Source: Arthrobacter sp. P2b (GTDB taxonomy: Bacteria; Actinomycetota; Actinomycetes; Actinomycetales; Micrococcaceae). Taken from it: a stretch of 64,000 nt of DNA. The notes under the pieces were generated by a model. That model saw only the letters and a program-made list of their open reading frames with translations. It did no database searches and was not told the DNA's origin. Position numbers and translations under genes: made by a program. Within the stretch, counting starts at the first letter, position 1. Every line of letters begins with the position of its first letter. The DNA lies in the NCBI RefSeq assembly GCF_900168295.1, contig NZ_FVZL01000007.1, forward strand, positions 124,001-188,000, written 5' to 3'. This document shows, in pieces, positions 1-8,062 of the stretch.

Positions 1-811
1 CTACCGGCAGCCTGCCCAGGCGCAGGCCGGCCTTGATCAGCGAAACGCCGAAGCCCGGGGTCTGGTCGCGGAGGCGGACCAGGGGCGCGTAGAAGCCTTC
101 GAGCAGGGCGTTGCGGCGCTCCTCGTCGCCGGCCATGTAGGCGTCGTAGTAGGCCTTGGCGATCTCCGGGGCCATGGCGAAGGCGGCCGAGGAGTAGAGC
201 GGGATGCCGAGGCCGCGGTAGGCGCCCTGCGTCAGTTCCGCGGTGAGCAGTCCGTTGAAGAAGGCGAAGTCCTCCCGGCCGGTGGCCTTGACGGCGGACA
301 CAATCTCCTGGGCAAGGCCCACGTCCCCTAGCCCGTCCTTGAAGCCGACCACCTTCGGGTTGGCCGCCAGGCGGGCCATGGAAGCGGCCGTGAACTTGGC
401 GTTGCCGCGGTGGTAGACGATCACCGGCAGGCTGCTGGCGGCAGCGACTGCTTCGATGTAGGCCACCAGTCCGTCCGTGGGTCCGGTGACCAGGTACGGC
501 GGCAGGACCAGGAGGGCGTCCGCGCCGGCTTCTTCCGCGGCGCGGGCGGCTGCAAGGGCGTGGCCAAGCGGACCACCGGCGCCGGCTACTACCGGGACTT
601 TTCCTGCCACAACCTCGACGGCGGCAGTCACCACGGTGCGGACCTCCTCGATGCTGAGGGCGTGGAATTCACCGGTTCCGCAGGCGGGGAACACACCGCC
701 GGGCCCGAACGGGAGCCGGGAGCTGATGTGTTCCTTCAGCAGCTCTACGTCAACGGCACCTTCGGCCGTGAACGGAGTGACGGGAAAGAACAGTACGCCG
801 TCGAATTTCAT
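1..811 (-). CDS. kdgD: 5-dehydro-4-deoxyglucarate dehydratase (3' end outside window)
   Basis: Aldolase-fold dehydratase/decarboxylase that converts 5-keto-4-deoxy-D-glucarate to 2-oxoglutarate semialdehyde in hexarate catabolism. I translated the reverse strand from ATG at 809-811. It begins MKFDGVLFFPVTPF and carries the CGTGEFHAL motif that sets KdgD apart from generic dihydrodipicolinate synthases. The catalytic tyrosine (IVYHRGN) and Schiff-base lysine (GFKDGLGD) are present. About 270 residues lie inside the window; the family is near 300, so roughly 30 C-terminal residues are missing. The start overlaps the stop of the upstream dehydrogenase gene by 4 bases (ATGA), so the two are probably translationally coupled. 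The gene closes a three-gene operon running from 3252. Confidence 0.88.
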   Translation of the reverse strand, partial: MKFDGVLFFPVTPFTAEGAVDVELLKEHISSRLPFGPGGVFPACGTGEFHALSIEEVRTVVTAAVEVVAGKVPVVAGAGGPLGHALAAARAAEEAGADALLVLPPYLVTGPTDGLVAYIEAVAAASSLPVIVYHRGNAKFTAASMARLAANPKVVGFKDGLGDVGLAQEIVSAVKATGREDFAFFNGLLTAELTQGAYRGLGIPLYSSAAFAMAPEIAKAYYDAYMAGDEERRNALLEGFYAPLVRLRDQTPGFGVSLIKAGLRLGRLPV

Positions 812-1773
812 GATGTCTCCTTGGTTCCGCTGCCGGCACTGACCAGCGCGGAGGTCTCGTCGTTGAGGGTGGGATGGGACTTGAGTTCCGTGCGCCAGCT
901 GCGCGTGGGCTGCCAGCCCAGGAGTTCCTGGGCTTTGGCGATGGAGAAGGCGGGGCTGGTGCCGGTCAGCCCGGCACTGAGGGCTTCACTTCCGGGCAGG
1001 AACCTGGGCATCAGTTCGGCGAGGGGCGCCGTGGCGAGGGCGTCGGCCGCGCCCACGAAGAAGGTTTCCCCGTTGGGAATGGAGTCCATCTTCTGCAGCA
1101 GCAGGTCCAGGAAATCCGCCACGTCCCGGGCATCCACGTAGTTGAACAAGGCCGGGGCGGATAGCGCCGGATCGGCCAGCCGCTCGGCAAGGGTGTGGCC
1201 CTGCTGCGTCGGTGCGCCGTCCCACTCCTCCGGTGAGATCACGTAGCAGGGGCGGAAGGCGGCGTAGCGGATCTTCTCCCCCTGCGCGGCAGCGAACATC
1301 TGCACGGTCTGCTCGGCGATGAGCTTGGACAGAGCGTAGGCATTCCACGGCCGCGGCGTGGTCCGCTCGTCAAGCGGGAACGCCGCCGGCAACCAGCCGG
1401 CGGGCGAACCGTAGCCGAGGACCGTGGGGCTGCTGGCCGTCACGATCTTCGGCACTCCCAGTTCCGTCGCGGCGCTGACCACGGCGAAGGCGAGCCGGGT
1501 GTTGGTGGCGAAGATGACGTCCTCGGGCGCGCTGAACGGAACCGCGATCGCCGCAAGGTGGATGACGGCGTCGGGCCTGGTCTCGCGGAGGAGCCGCAGT
1601 GCCTCCCCCGGGGCAAGGAGGTCTGCCGTTTCCTGCACGACGCCGGCCGGCAGCTGATCGGCCGGCACGGCGTCCCGGTCCACCGAGATGACGTGGTGGC
1701 CGGCTTCTGCAAGCCCCGCCACCACACTGCGTCCCAGCCGGCCGGAGCCACCGGTGACGAAAATCCTGCTCAT
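808..1773 (-). CDS. NAD-dependent epimerase/dehydratase (sugar SDR)
   Basis: Extended short-chain dehydrogenase of 321 residues. The N-terminal Rossmann motif is TGGSGRLG (residues 7-14), and the catalytic Tyr146 and Lys150 sit in NAYALSK. It lies between a Gfo/Idh oxidoreductase and kdgD and is coupled to kdgD by an ATGA overlap. A role early in the same sugar-acid route, for example oxidising a uronate or aldose before the KdgD step, is therefore likely. It is longer than classical uronate dehydrogenases (about 265 residues) and does not clearly match them, so the substrate is left open. Its start is 30 bases past the stop of the preceding operon gene. Confidence 0.75.
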   Translation of the reverse strand: MSRIFVTGGSGRLGRSVVAGLAEAGHHVISVDRDAVPADQLPAGVVQETADLLAPGEALRLLRETRPDAVIHLAAIAVPFSAPEDVIFATNTRLAFAVVSAATELGVPKIVTASSPTVLGYGSPAGWLPAAFPLDERTTPRPWNAYALSKLIAEQTVQMFAAAQGEKIRYAAFRPCYVISPEEWDGAPTQQGHTLAERLADPALSAPALFNYVDARDVADFLDLLLQKMDSIPNGETFFVGAADALATAPLAELMPRFLPGSEALSAGLTGTSPAFSIAKAQELLGWQPTRSWRTELKSHPTLNDETSALVSAGSGTKETS

Positions 1774-1803
1774 ATTGGTTCCTTTAGGTTTTCAGGCAGC
1801 GGA

Positions 1804-3252
1804 CTAGGCGCCGCGTCGAAGGTCGACGCCGAGGTCCAGGTCCTCGATGCGGACGGGCAGGGACGATTCAAGCGAGCGGTTCCCGGCGATGCCCACGGAG
1901 ACGGAGCGCAGTCCGTCCAGGTAACCGGACGGACGGCCCAGGGGGTCTTCACCCGGCCCGTTGAAGAGGTCCGAGAGGAGGAGCTCGTCCCCGCCGCCGT
2001 GGCCTCCTTCGCCGTTGACGATCGGCACCTCGTAGGCAGCTTCCCAGTGGCGCTGGACCACGAGGCGTTCACCGTTGCGGCGGATGGCGTCGTCTTCCTC
2101 GACGGGGGTTGCGCTCGGGTCCACCACGGTCTTTTTGTCCGTGCTGCTGGTGACGGCGGCGCGTTCCACCACTTCGAGTTCGGCGCGGCCTTCGGTGCCG
2201 TTGACCGCCACGCGGTAGCCCTCCCAGGGGCTGTGTGCGTTCAATGAGTAGCTCAGGCGCGGGCCGCCCTGGTATTCCACAACCAGCGCGAGGTTGTCCT
2301 CAATGGTGATGCCGCCGGTGAAGACGTCCTGGTCCCGGCGGTATCCGTCGTAGTGCTCGTTGTCCAGGAAGAGGGCCTTGAGCCGCTCGTCTTCGCGGAG
2401 GTCCAGCGTGAACGGGTCCTTCTCTGCGGTGGCCGGGGCGTCGGCGCTGGGAGTGCCGCGTTCGGGACGGGGGCCCAGGCCGCGTTCGGCGGCGTTCTTG
2501 TCGCCGTAGAACTTCAATCCGCCGGAGGCGAAGACGCGTTCGGGGACGTCATCGATCCACCAGTTGACCAGGTCGAAGTGGTGGGAGGCCTTGTGGATCA
2601 GCAGGCCGCCGGAGTTCTTCTTTTCGCGGTGCCAGCGGCGGAAGTAGTCAGCCCCGTGGACGGTATCCAGGACCCAGCTGAAGTCGATGGAGGTAACCTT
2701 GCCGATCACACCGCTCTGGATGATTTCCTTGAGGGCGCTGTTCCGCGGCGAGTAGCGGTAGTTGAAAGTGACCACCACGTTGCGGCCGGTCTCGTGCACG
2801 GCCTGGGTAATGCGCCGGCAGCCCTCGGCGTCGATGGTGAGCGGCTTTTCCACCACAACGTCGGCCCCTGCACGGAGCGCTTCAACAATGTAGTCGGCGT
2901 GGGTGTAGTCCGGCGTGGTCACCACCACGCGGTCGATGTTGTTGGCCTGGATGAAGGCGGTGAGATCTGCGGGATCGAACGAAGCAACGGGACCCGGCGC
3001 ACCCAGTTCCTGGATGAGCTTCTGGTAGAACTCCACGCGCCCGGGATTCACGTCGGAGAAGGCGACCAGCTCTGCGGTGTGGGCGTAGTTGCCGAAGATT
3101 GCCCGGATGTACATTTCCGAGCGGCCGCCGGTGCCGATCAAGGCAATGCGGGCTTTACCGCCGGCTGCGGCAGCAGCGCCCACAGTTGCGGCGGTGTCCG
3201 GAGCAGCTGTTGCCGCCCCTGCAGCAGAACTGGATTCGGCTGTGTTGACCAT
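1804..3252 (-). CDS. Gfo/Idh/MocA family oxidoreductase
   Basis: NAD(P)-dependent oxidoreductase of 482 residues. After an Ala/Thr-rich leader comes the dinucleotide motif ALIGTGGRSE, then the family's EKP motif (VVEKPLTID) and the HKASHHFDLVNWW segment that supplies the active-site histidine of many relatives. I chose ATG at 3250-3252 because AAAGGGACC precedes it; a longer frame has no ribosome site. It is first in the operon with the SDR and kdgD. A -35 TTGACG (3389-3394) and -10 TACAAA (3365-3370) lie upstream on the same strand, with a LacI-type operator just past the predicted start point. This implies repression by the divergent LacI protein. Substrate unknown; probably a sugar or sugar acid. 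Confidence 0.8.
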   Translation of the reverse strand: MVNTAESSSAAGAATAAPDTAATVGAAAAAGGKARIALIGTGGRSEMYIRAIFGNYAHTAELVAFSDVNPGRVEFYQKLIQELGAPGPVASFDPADLTAFIQANNIDRVVVTTPDYTHADYIVEALRAGADVVVEKPLTIDAEGCRRITQAVHETGRNVVVTFNYRYSPRNSALKEIIQSGVIGKVTSIDFSWVLDTVHGADYFRRWHREKKNSGGLLIHKASHHFDLVNWWIDDVPERVFASGGLKFYGDKNAAERGLGPRPERGTPSADAPATAEKDPFTLDLREDERLKALFLDNEHYDGYRRDQDVFTGGITIEDNLALVVEYQGGPRLSYSLNAHSPWEGYRVAVNGTEGRAELEVVERAAVTSSTDKKTVVDPSATPVEEDDAIRRNGERLVVQRHWEAAYEVPIVNGEGGHGGGDELLLSDLFNGPGEDPLGRPSGYLDGLRSVSVGIAGNRSLESSLPVRIEDLDLGVDLRRGA

Positions 3253-3336
3253 GAGGGGTCCCTTTCGAAAGCTGATACCCGGCCGCCCGGCGGCCTCTGA
3301 CGTTCGACAATCGGTGCAATGCTGCACCTTGCCCAA

Positions 3337-3503
3337 GAAAGCGTTTTCTCAGGTCGCTATAAGATTTGTACCAAGGGGATTGTGCATCCGTCAACCATTA
3401 TCAGCATTGGGAGAAAACGGTTTCCAGTCCGGCCGCGGCCTTGGCTCCGCCGAATGGACAAAAAGTTGCTGGAAAACTTGGGAAAATGAGAGAAATCGCT
3501 TTC
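3337..3503. promoter_or_regulatory. Three LacI-type operators in the divergent kdgD-operon/lacI region
   Basis: Three copies of GAAAnCGnTTTC lie in this 364-base gap: GAAAGCGTTTTC at 3337-3348, GAAAACGGTTTC at 3413-3424 and GAAATCGCTTTC at 3492-3503. Their centres are 76 and 79 bases apart. Each is palindromic about a central CG, the hallmark of LacI/GalR operators. The first lies just downstream of the minus-strand promoter (-35 3389-3394, -10 3365-3370), the second upstream of it. The third overlaps the likely -35 region of the plus-strand lacI promoter (-10 TATGCT at 3515-3520). The spacing, close to whole helical turns, would suit looping by a tetrameric repressor. Confidence 0.8.
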
Positions 3504-3616
3504 CCGCCGCGGTATATGCTGTGTTGGAAACGCCGTCGGGCAAAGGCGGCAGGAGCCTGCCATCGGGCAGCAGTACGCGCAGGGACACCGTCCGCTGCGC
3601 CAAGGAAGGGACCAGC

Positions 3617-4651
3617 ATGGTCAGGAAATCGGCAACCGGCCGGATTGGCATCGCGGATGTCGCCATCAAGGCAGGGGTTTCGCACGCCACGGTTTCCCGC
3701 GTAATGAACGGCAACTTCACAGTGGACCCGGACATCGCAGCCCGCGTCCGGGCAGCGGCGGCGGAACTGAAGTACCAGCCCAATCCTGTCGGGCGCAGCC
3801 TGGCCCTGGGTAAGACCGACACCATCGGAATCGTTGTGCCGGACCTGGCCAACCCCACCTTCCAGGCGATTCTTCGCGGCCTGAGCCGCGCCGCGGCGCA
3901 GGACAGCTACCGGGTCCTGATCGCCGATTCCTTCGAGGTTTCCAGCGAGGAGGCCATTCTCGCCGGCGAGGCCCGCCGCCGCTGTGACGGCCTCGTCCTC
4001 TGCGCACCCCGCATGAGCGACGCCGAACTGGAGGAGATCGCACCCTCGCTGCACCCCCTGGTGCTGATCAACAGGACTACCGCAGCCGCCGGCGTACCCA
4101 GCCTGGTGGTGGACTACGGCCAGGGCGTGCAGGACATCGCGGAGCACTTGGTGGACCTCGGACACACCCGCCTGGCATTCCTTGCCGGTCCGCCCCGCAG
4201 CGCCTCGAACGGACTCCGGCTCCAGGGACTGGAGTCCTTCAAGGCAGCCCACCCCCAGGTGGAGGTGACCATGCTTGAAGGCGGATCCGACTTCGACACC
4301 GGACACGAGGCAGTGGACGCGGTACTTGAGAGCGGCGCCACGGGAATCCTGGCCTTCAACGACCTGGTGGCCATGGGCCTGATGAGCGGGTTGCATGAAC
4401 GCGGCCTGGACGTGCCGGGAGACATCTCCGTCACCGGCTTCGACGATATTCCGTTCGCCAAATACACGACGCCGGCCCTCACCACGGCGGCGGTGCCCAT
4501 CACGGAACTGGGCGAGCAGGCATGGCAGCAGCTGCGGGCGCTCATCCGCAAGGAGGAGAACGAGGCTCCGGGGAGCCGGTACCAGCCCAGGCTCGAAGTG
4601 CGTTCAAGCACCGGCCCGGCCAAGGCCCCCCGCACGGCAGCCCACGGCTGA
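3617..4651 (+). CDS. LacI family transcriptional regulator
   Basis: Repressor of 344 residues. The N-terminal helix-turn-helix (IADVAIKAGVSHATVSRVMNG, about residues 12-32) is followed by a hinge helix region and a periplasmic-binding-protein-like ligand domain ending near SVTGFDDIPFAKYTTPALTT. ATG at 3617 is chosen because AAGGAAGGG lies just upstream and the HTH then begins at the usual distance. It is divergent from the kdgD operon across a gap with three GAAAnCGnTTTC operators. It is therefore probably the local regulator of sugar-acid genes and of itself. The inducer, perhaps a hexarate or a uronate-derived sugar, is inferred only. Confidence 0.87.
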   Translation: MVRKSATGRIGIADVAIKAGVSHATVSRVMNGNFTVDPDIAARVRAAAAELKYQPNPVGRSLALGKTDTIGIVVPDLANPTFQAILRGLSRAAAQDSYRVLIADSFEVSSEEAILAGEARRRCDGLVLCAPRMSDAELEEIAPSLHPLVLINRTTAAAGVPSLVVDYGQGVQDIAEHLVDLGHTRLAFLAGPPRSASNGLRLQGLESFKAAHPQVEVTMLEGGSDFDTGHEAVDAVLESGATGILAFNDLVAMGLMSGLHERGLDVPGDISVTGFDDIPFAKYTTPALTTAAVPITELGEQAWQQLRALIRKEENEAPGSRYQPRLEVRSSTGPAKAPRTAAHG

Positions 4652-4675
4652 CGGGCCGGCGGACGCAAGCCCGCG

Positions 4676-5386
4676 CTACGGCCGGGCCGGTTCCGTTCCG
4701 GCGGAAGCCAGCCCGGCCTCTTTGTAGTACCCCTCAATGTGGGCGGCCACCAGCCTGGCCGCCTGCCCGCCGTCGTCGTTCCTGATGGCCGCCAGGATGT
4801 CCTGGTGTTCGGCCCGCAGGCGCGATGCGGTGGCCTCCCAGTCAGGCAGGCCGGACGTCAGCTCCGCTGCATATCCCTGAATGGACTCGCGGAGCGATCC
4901 CATCATGGCGCTCACAACGGCGTTGCCCGCGGCGTCGGCCAGCGCCAGGTGGAAACGGACGTCCAGTGCCAGGAAGTCGCTGACCGCGAGGTCCTCGGCG
5001 GCCATGGCTTCGAGGAGCGCCGAGGCTTCCTCCAGTTCCGGCGCATCCGGACCGGCTTTCGCCACGGCCCACGACTCCAGCAGCACACGGGTTTCCACGA
5101 TGTCCGCCACCGGCAGGTGCTGGGTGGCCACGTGAAGCCGGAGGGCGGAGCCAAGCGCGGCCGTCGGATCAGAAATGACAACGGTTCCCGCTTCCGGGCC
5201 CGACCCTACGCCGGCCCGGACCACACCCATGGCCTCAAGGATGCGGATCGCCTCCCGGACCGAGGTCCGCGACACCTTCAGCTGTTCCGCCAGGGTGCGC
5301 TCGGCCGGAAGCCGGCCGCCCACGGTAAGCCGGCCGCCGGAAAGCTCGTTCTCGATCCAGGACAGGACAAGCTGGTGGGTACGCAT
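4676..5386 (-). CDS. FadR/GntR-type regulator of lactate dehydrogenase (LldR-like)
   Basis: A 236-residue regulator: N-terminal winged HTH (RLPAERTLAEQLKVSRTSVREAIRILEAMGVV) followed by an all-helical FCD ligand domain with the metal-binding pattern D...H...H. I prefer ATG at 5384-5386. It follows the -10 box TACTAT (5393-5398) by exactly six bases and has no ribosome site, a typical leaderless start. A start at 5419 would lie inside an operator. It is divergent from the L-lactate dehydrogenase gene, with two TGTGGT-N3-ACCACA sites between them. It is therefore very probably the lactate-responsive repressor of that gene and of itself. Confidence 0.85.
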   Translation of the reverse strand: MRTHQLVLSWIENELSGGRLTVGGRLPAERTLAEQLKVSRTSVREAIRILEAMGVVRAGVGSGPEAGTVVISDPTAALGSALRLHVATQHLPVADIVETRVLLESWAVAKAGPDAPELEEASALLEAMAAEDLAVSDFLALDVRFHLALADAAGNAVVSAMMGSLRESIQGYAAELTSGLPDWEATASRLRAEHQDILAAIRNDDGGQAARLVAAHIEGYYKEAGLASAGTEPARP

Positions 5387-5392
5387 ACGTAA

Positions 5393-5398
5393 ATAGTA
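5393..5398 (-). promoter_or_regulatory. -10 box for leaderless regulator mRNA
   Basis: On the minus strand this reads TACTAT, followed by six bases and the ATG at 5386, so transcription should begin at the start codon. Operator 1 (5403-5419) lies directly upstream, between -10 and the expected -35, suggesting autoregulation. Confidence 0.6.
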
Positions 5399-5402
5399 GT
5401 TG

Positions 5403-5443
5403 ATGTGGTTGGACCACATGCCCTAGAGTGTGGTTAGACCACA
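5403..5443. promoter_or_regulatory. Twin FadR/LldR-type operators between regulator and lldD
   Basis: Site 1 at 5403-5419 is ATGTGGTTGGACCACAT (arms ATGTGGT/ACCACAT around TGG). Site 2 at 5429-5443 is TGTGGTTAGACCACA. Both are perfect inverted repeats of the TGGT-N3-ACCA class bound by GntR/FadR proteins, with centres 25 bases apart. A plausible lldD promoter, TTGATG (5400-5405) and TAGAGT (5424-5429) with an 18-base spacer, is interleaved with them, so binding would block both divergent promoters. Confidence 0.85.
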
Positions 5444-5485
5444 GAAGGTTCCGGACACGGACCCGCCTGCCCAATGGAGGACGCC

Positions 5486-6823
5486 ATGACCCACACCATC
5501 CAGCCCAACAACCCGGAAACGACCCCCGCGCCGGATGCCACCGACATTCCCGCCGCCCCGGCACCCGCTCAAGCACCGGCGTCGTCCGCTGTTCCGGCGG
5601 CACTGAAGCGGCGTATCCCCAAGTACTCGGACCTGGCTCCCCTGATGCAGTTCAAGAAGCCTGAGTTCAGCAAGGAGGCCCGGCTCAAGCGCGCCAGCAC
5701 CATTTGGGAACTGCGGGACATCGCCAAGCGCCGCACCCCCCAGGCCCCGTTCGACTACACGGACGGCGCAGCCGAAGAGGAAATCACCCTCGGCCGAGCA
5801 CGCCAGGCGTTCCTGGACATCGAGTTCCGGCCCGGCATCCTGCGGAACGTCTCCACGATCGACCTGGGCACCGAAATCCTGGGCAAGCCCTCTCGGCTGC
5901 CCGTGGGCATCGCCCCCACCGGTTTCACCCGGATGATGCAGTCCGAGGGCGAGTACGCCGGTTCCCAGGCGGCCGAAGCTGCGGGCATCCCCTACACCCT
6001 CTCCACTATGGGCACCGCCTCCATCGAGGACGTCGCCGCCGCCGCCCCGAACGGCCGCAACTGGTTCCAGCTGTACCTCTGGACAGACCGCGACCGCTCG
6101 CTGGAACTGATCGAGCGCGCTGCCAAGGCCGGAAACGACACATTGATGGTCACCGTGGACACCGCCGTCGCCGGCGCCCGCCTCCGCGACGTCCGCAATG
6201 GCATGACCATCCCGCCGGCACTGACAGTCAAGACCGTGCTGGACGCTTCCTACCGCCCGGCCTGGTGGTTCAACTTCCTCACGCACGAGCCGCTGACATT
6301 CGCCTCGCTGTCCCGCTACACCGGCACCGTGGCGGACCTCATCAACTCGATGTTCGACCCCACCCTCACCTTCGAAGACCTCGACTGGCTGCGCGAAACC
6401 TGGAAGGGCAAGCTGGTGGTCAAGGGCATCCAGACCGTCGAGGACGCCCGCCGCGTGGTGGACCACGGCGCCGACGGTGTGGTGCTGTCCAACCACGGCG
6501 GACGCCAGCTGGACCGGGCTCCCATTCCGTTCCACCTGCTCCCCGAGGTCAAGCAGGCTTTCACGGCGGACAACACCGACGCCGCGATCATGCTGGACAC
6601 CGGCATCATGAGCGGCGCTGACATCGTGGCAGCCCTGGCCCTCGGTGCGGACTTCACCCTGATCGGCCGCGCCTACCTGTACGGACTGATGGCCGGCGGC
6701 CGCGCCGGGGTGGACCGCACCCTCCAGATCCTCGAGAAGGACATGGCCCGCACCATGGCGCTCCTGGGCGTCAGCAACATCTCGGAGCTCACCCCGGACC
6801 ACGTCCGCCTGCTGAACAAGTAG
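5486..6823 (+). CDS. lldD: L-lactate dehydrogenase (FMN-dependent, quinone-linked)
   Basis: FMN alpha-hydroxyacid dehydrogenase of 445 residues that oxidises L-lactate to pyruvate and feeds electrons to the membrane. The TIM-barrel core has [14 protein letters not shown] for FMN binding, the catalytic His337 and Arg340 in SNHGGRQLD, and the phosphate-binding end [13 protein letters not shown]...[10 protein letters not shown] 40-residue Ala/Pro-rich N-terminal tail precedes the core, so the protein is longer than E. coli LldD (about 396). ATG at 5486 is chosen because GGAGG (5476-5480) is five bases upstream; the ATG at 5474 overlaps that ribosome site. The adjacent repressor and twin operators support a lactate role over glycolate or mandelate. 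Confidence 0.87.
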   Translation: MTHTIQPNNPETTPAPDATDIPAAPAPAQAPASSAVPAALKRRIPKYSDLAPLMQFKKPEFSKEARLKRASTIWELRDIAKRRTPQAPFDYTDGAAEEEITLGRARQAFLDIEFRPGILRNVSTIDLGTEILGKPSRLPVGIAPTGFTRMMQSEGEYAGSQAAEAAGIPYTLSTMGTASIEDVAAAAPNGRNWFQLYLWTDRDRSLELIERAAKAGNDTLMVTVDTAVAGARLRDVRNGMTIPPALTVKTVLDASYRPAWWFNFLTHEPLTFASLSRYTGTVADLINSMFDPTLTFEDLDWLRETWKGKLVVKGIQTVEDARRVVDHGADGVVLSNHGGRQLDRAPIPFHLLPEVKQAFTADNTDAAIMLDTGIMSGADIVAALALGADFTLIGRAYLYGLMAGGRAGVDRTLQILEKDMARTMALLGVSNISELTPDHVRLLNK

Positions 6824-6840
6824 GTCCTGCGGGGTTCGCG

Positions 6841-7407
6841 CTACTTTTTGCGGCCGAACTTGGGGAGGTTGGCCAGCAGGTCGGCCGCGCGGGTGGCCGC
6901 ACGGCCCACCGTGCGGCCGATTTGCTGCGGAACGCTGTCATCGCTCAGCGGCTGCGTGGTGCCGCCGGGAATAACGACGGCGGGGCTCAGTTCGGCACCG
7001 TCCGGTGCCAGGACGCCTTCCGAGACGGCCTCGGCAGCAACCGCCTCGGGCGTCTCGCCGGTGTGGGCGGCGTCAGCGCCCCGGGGGGTGGCGGAGTCCC
7101 CGGCGGCGCGGCCTGCGGGACGGACCGGAGCAGCAGCGGGAGCCGACGAGCCGACGTCGAACGTTTCCAGCCAGCTGGCGATCCCTTCCAGCGGCTTGCG
7201 GTTCAGCGCGTAGTAGCGCTTCTGTCCCTGCGCCCGCATGCTGACCAGCTGCGCCTCGCGCAGGACCTTGAGGTGCTTGGAAATGGTGGGCTGGCTTGCT
7301 GCCAGTTCTTCCACGAGTTCCCCCACGGCCTTGTCTCCGGAGCGGAGGGAGACCAGGATGTCCCGCCGGGTTGATTCCGCAATGACGGCAAATACGTCGT
7401 CTGTCAC
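6841..7407 (-). CDS. ArsR-family winged-helix regulator with disordered tail
   Basis: About 188 residues. The N-terminal half is an ArsR/SmtB-type winged helix (VIAESTRRDILVSLRSGD, then AASQPTISKHLKVLREAQLV and a wing ending KRYYALN). No CxC-type metal site is visible, so a metal sensor is unlikely. The second half (from about residue 85) is Ala/Pro/Gly/Glu-rich and probably disordered, ending in a basic FGRKK tail. GTG at 7405-7407 lies four bases after GGGAGG, a better fit than the ATG one codon upstream. It is convergent with lldD, with no sign of joint regulation. The target is unknown. Confidence 0.72.
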   Translation of the reverse strand: MTDDVFAVIAESTRRDILVSLRSGDKAVGELVEELAASQPTISKHLKVLREAQLVSMRAQGQKRYYALNRKPLEGIASWLETFDVGSSAPAAAPVRPAGRAAGDSATPRGADAAHTGETPEAVAAEAVSEGVLAPDGAELSPAVVIPGGTTQPLSDDSVPQQIGRTVGRAATRAADLLANLPKFGRKK

Positions 7408-7562
7408 CATGCCTCCCACCCTAACGACATATACGCCGAAAGGCATCAACTATTTCGTCAGCCAACTGGCTATTGCTGCCCATGCGGCGCAGGTGTTACA
7501 ACGGTTGAACTGTGCCCCGGCCGGCCCGGCCGCCGCCACCTGAGACAAGGGGGTGGGCCATC

Positions 7563-8033
7563 ATGGATGCCCTGCGCCGGCAACTGTTCAACATCATCGC
7601 TTTTGTGTTCCTGGGCCTTTTCGTCGCCGTGTGGGGCAGCGTGCTGCTCCGCGTAGGATTCTGGGTGCCGGACGGAAGGACTGCGGCCCCGGCCCTGAAC
7701 GGCGCATTGGTCACGGCGGCCGGAGTCCTTGCCACGTCGCTGAGTTCACTGACCGCGTCCGCCCTCGGATTCACCATCGCAGAAGTGCGTCATGCCGAGG
7801 GGTCTGGCCGCACCGAAACCCCCTTCAGCCCCGGCGACGTCACCGCCAGGCTGTCCGGACGGATCGTCGCGGCCATTGTGGTCTATATGGCAGTGGGGCT
7901 GCTGGTCCTGCTCCTCTGGCTGGCCAAGGGCACGGCGTCCACGGACCTGATCGGAGCGTTCGCCCTGTCGCTGCTGGGCTGGCTGATTGGCGCGGCAGGC
8001 GTGGTGTTCCAGACCGAAAAGGCTGCATCCTGA
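7563..8033 (+). CDS. Small integral membrane protein, unknown function
   Basis: A 156-residue protein with four likely membrane helices: one near residues 8-28, one near 43-65 (LVTAAGVLATSLSSLTASALG), one near 95-118 and one near 128-150. A charged loop lies between helices two and three. I do not recognise a family. ATG at 7563 is chosen for the AAGGGGGTGGG ribosome site just upstream. It stands alone between a divergent ArsR gene and a convergent deacetylase gene. Confidence 0.6.
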   Translation: MDALRRQLFNIIAFVFLGLFVAVWGSVLLRVGFWVPDGRTAAPALNGALVTAAGVLATSLSSLTASALGFTIAEVRHAEGSGRTETPFSPGDVTARLSGRIVAAIVVYMAVGLLVLLLWLAKGTASTDLIGAFALSLLGWLIGAAGVVFQTEKAAS

Positions 8034-8062
8034 TGCAATGCGGGGCCGGACGTGGCTGGTGT

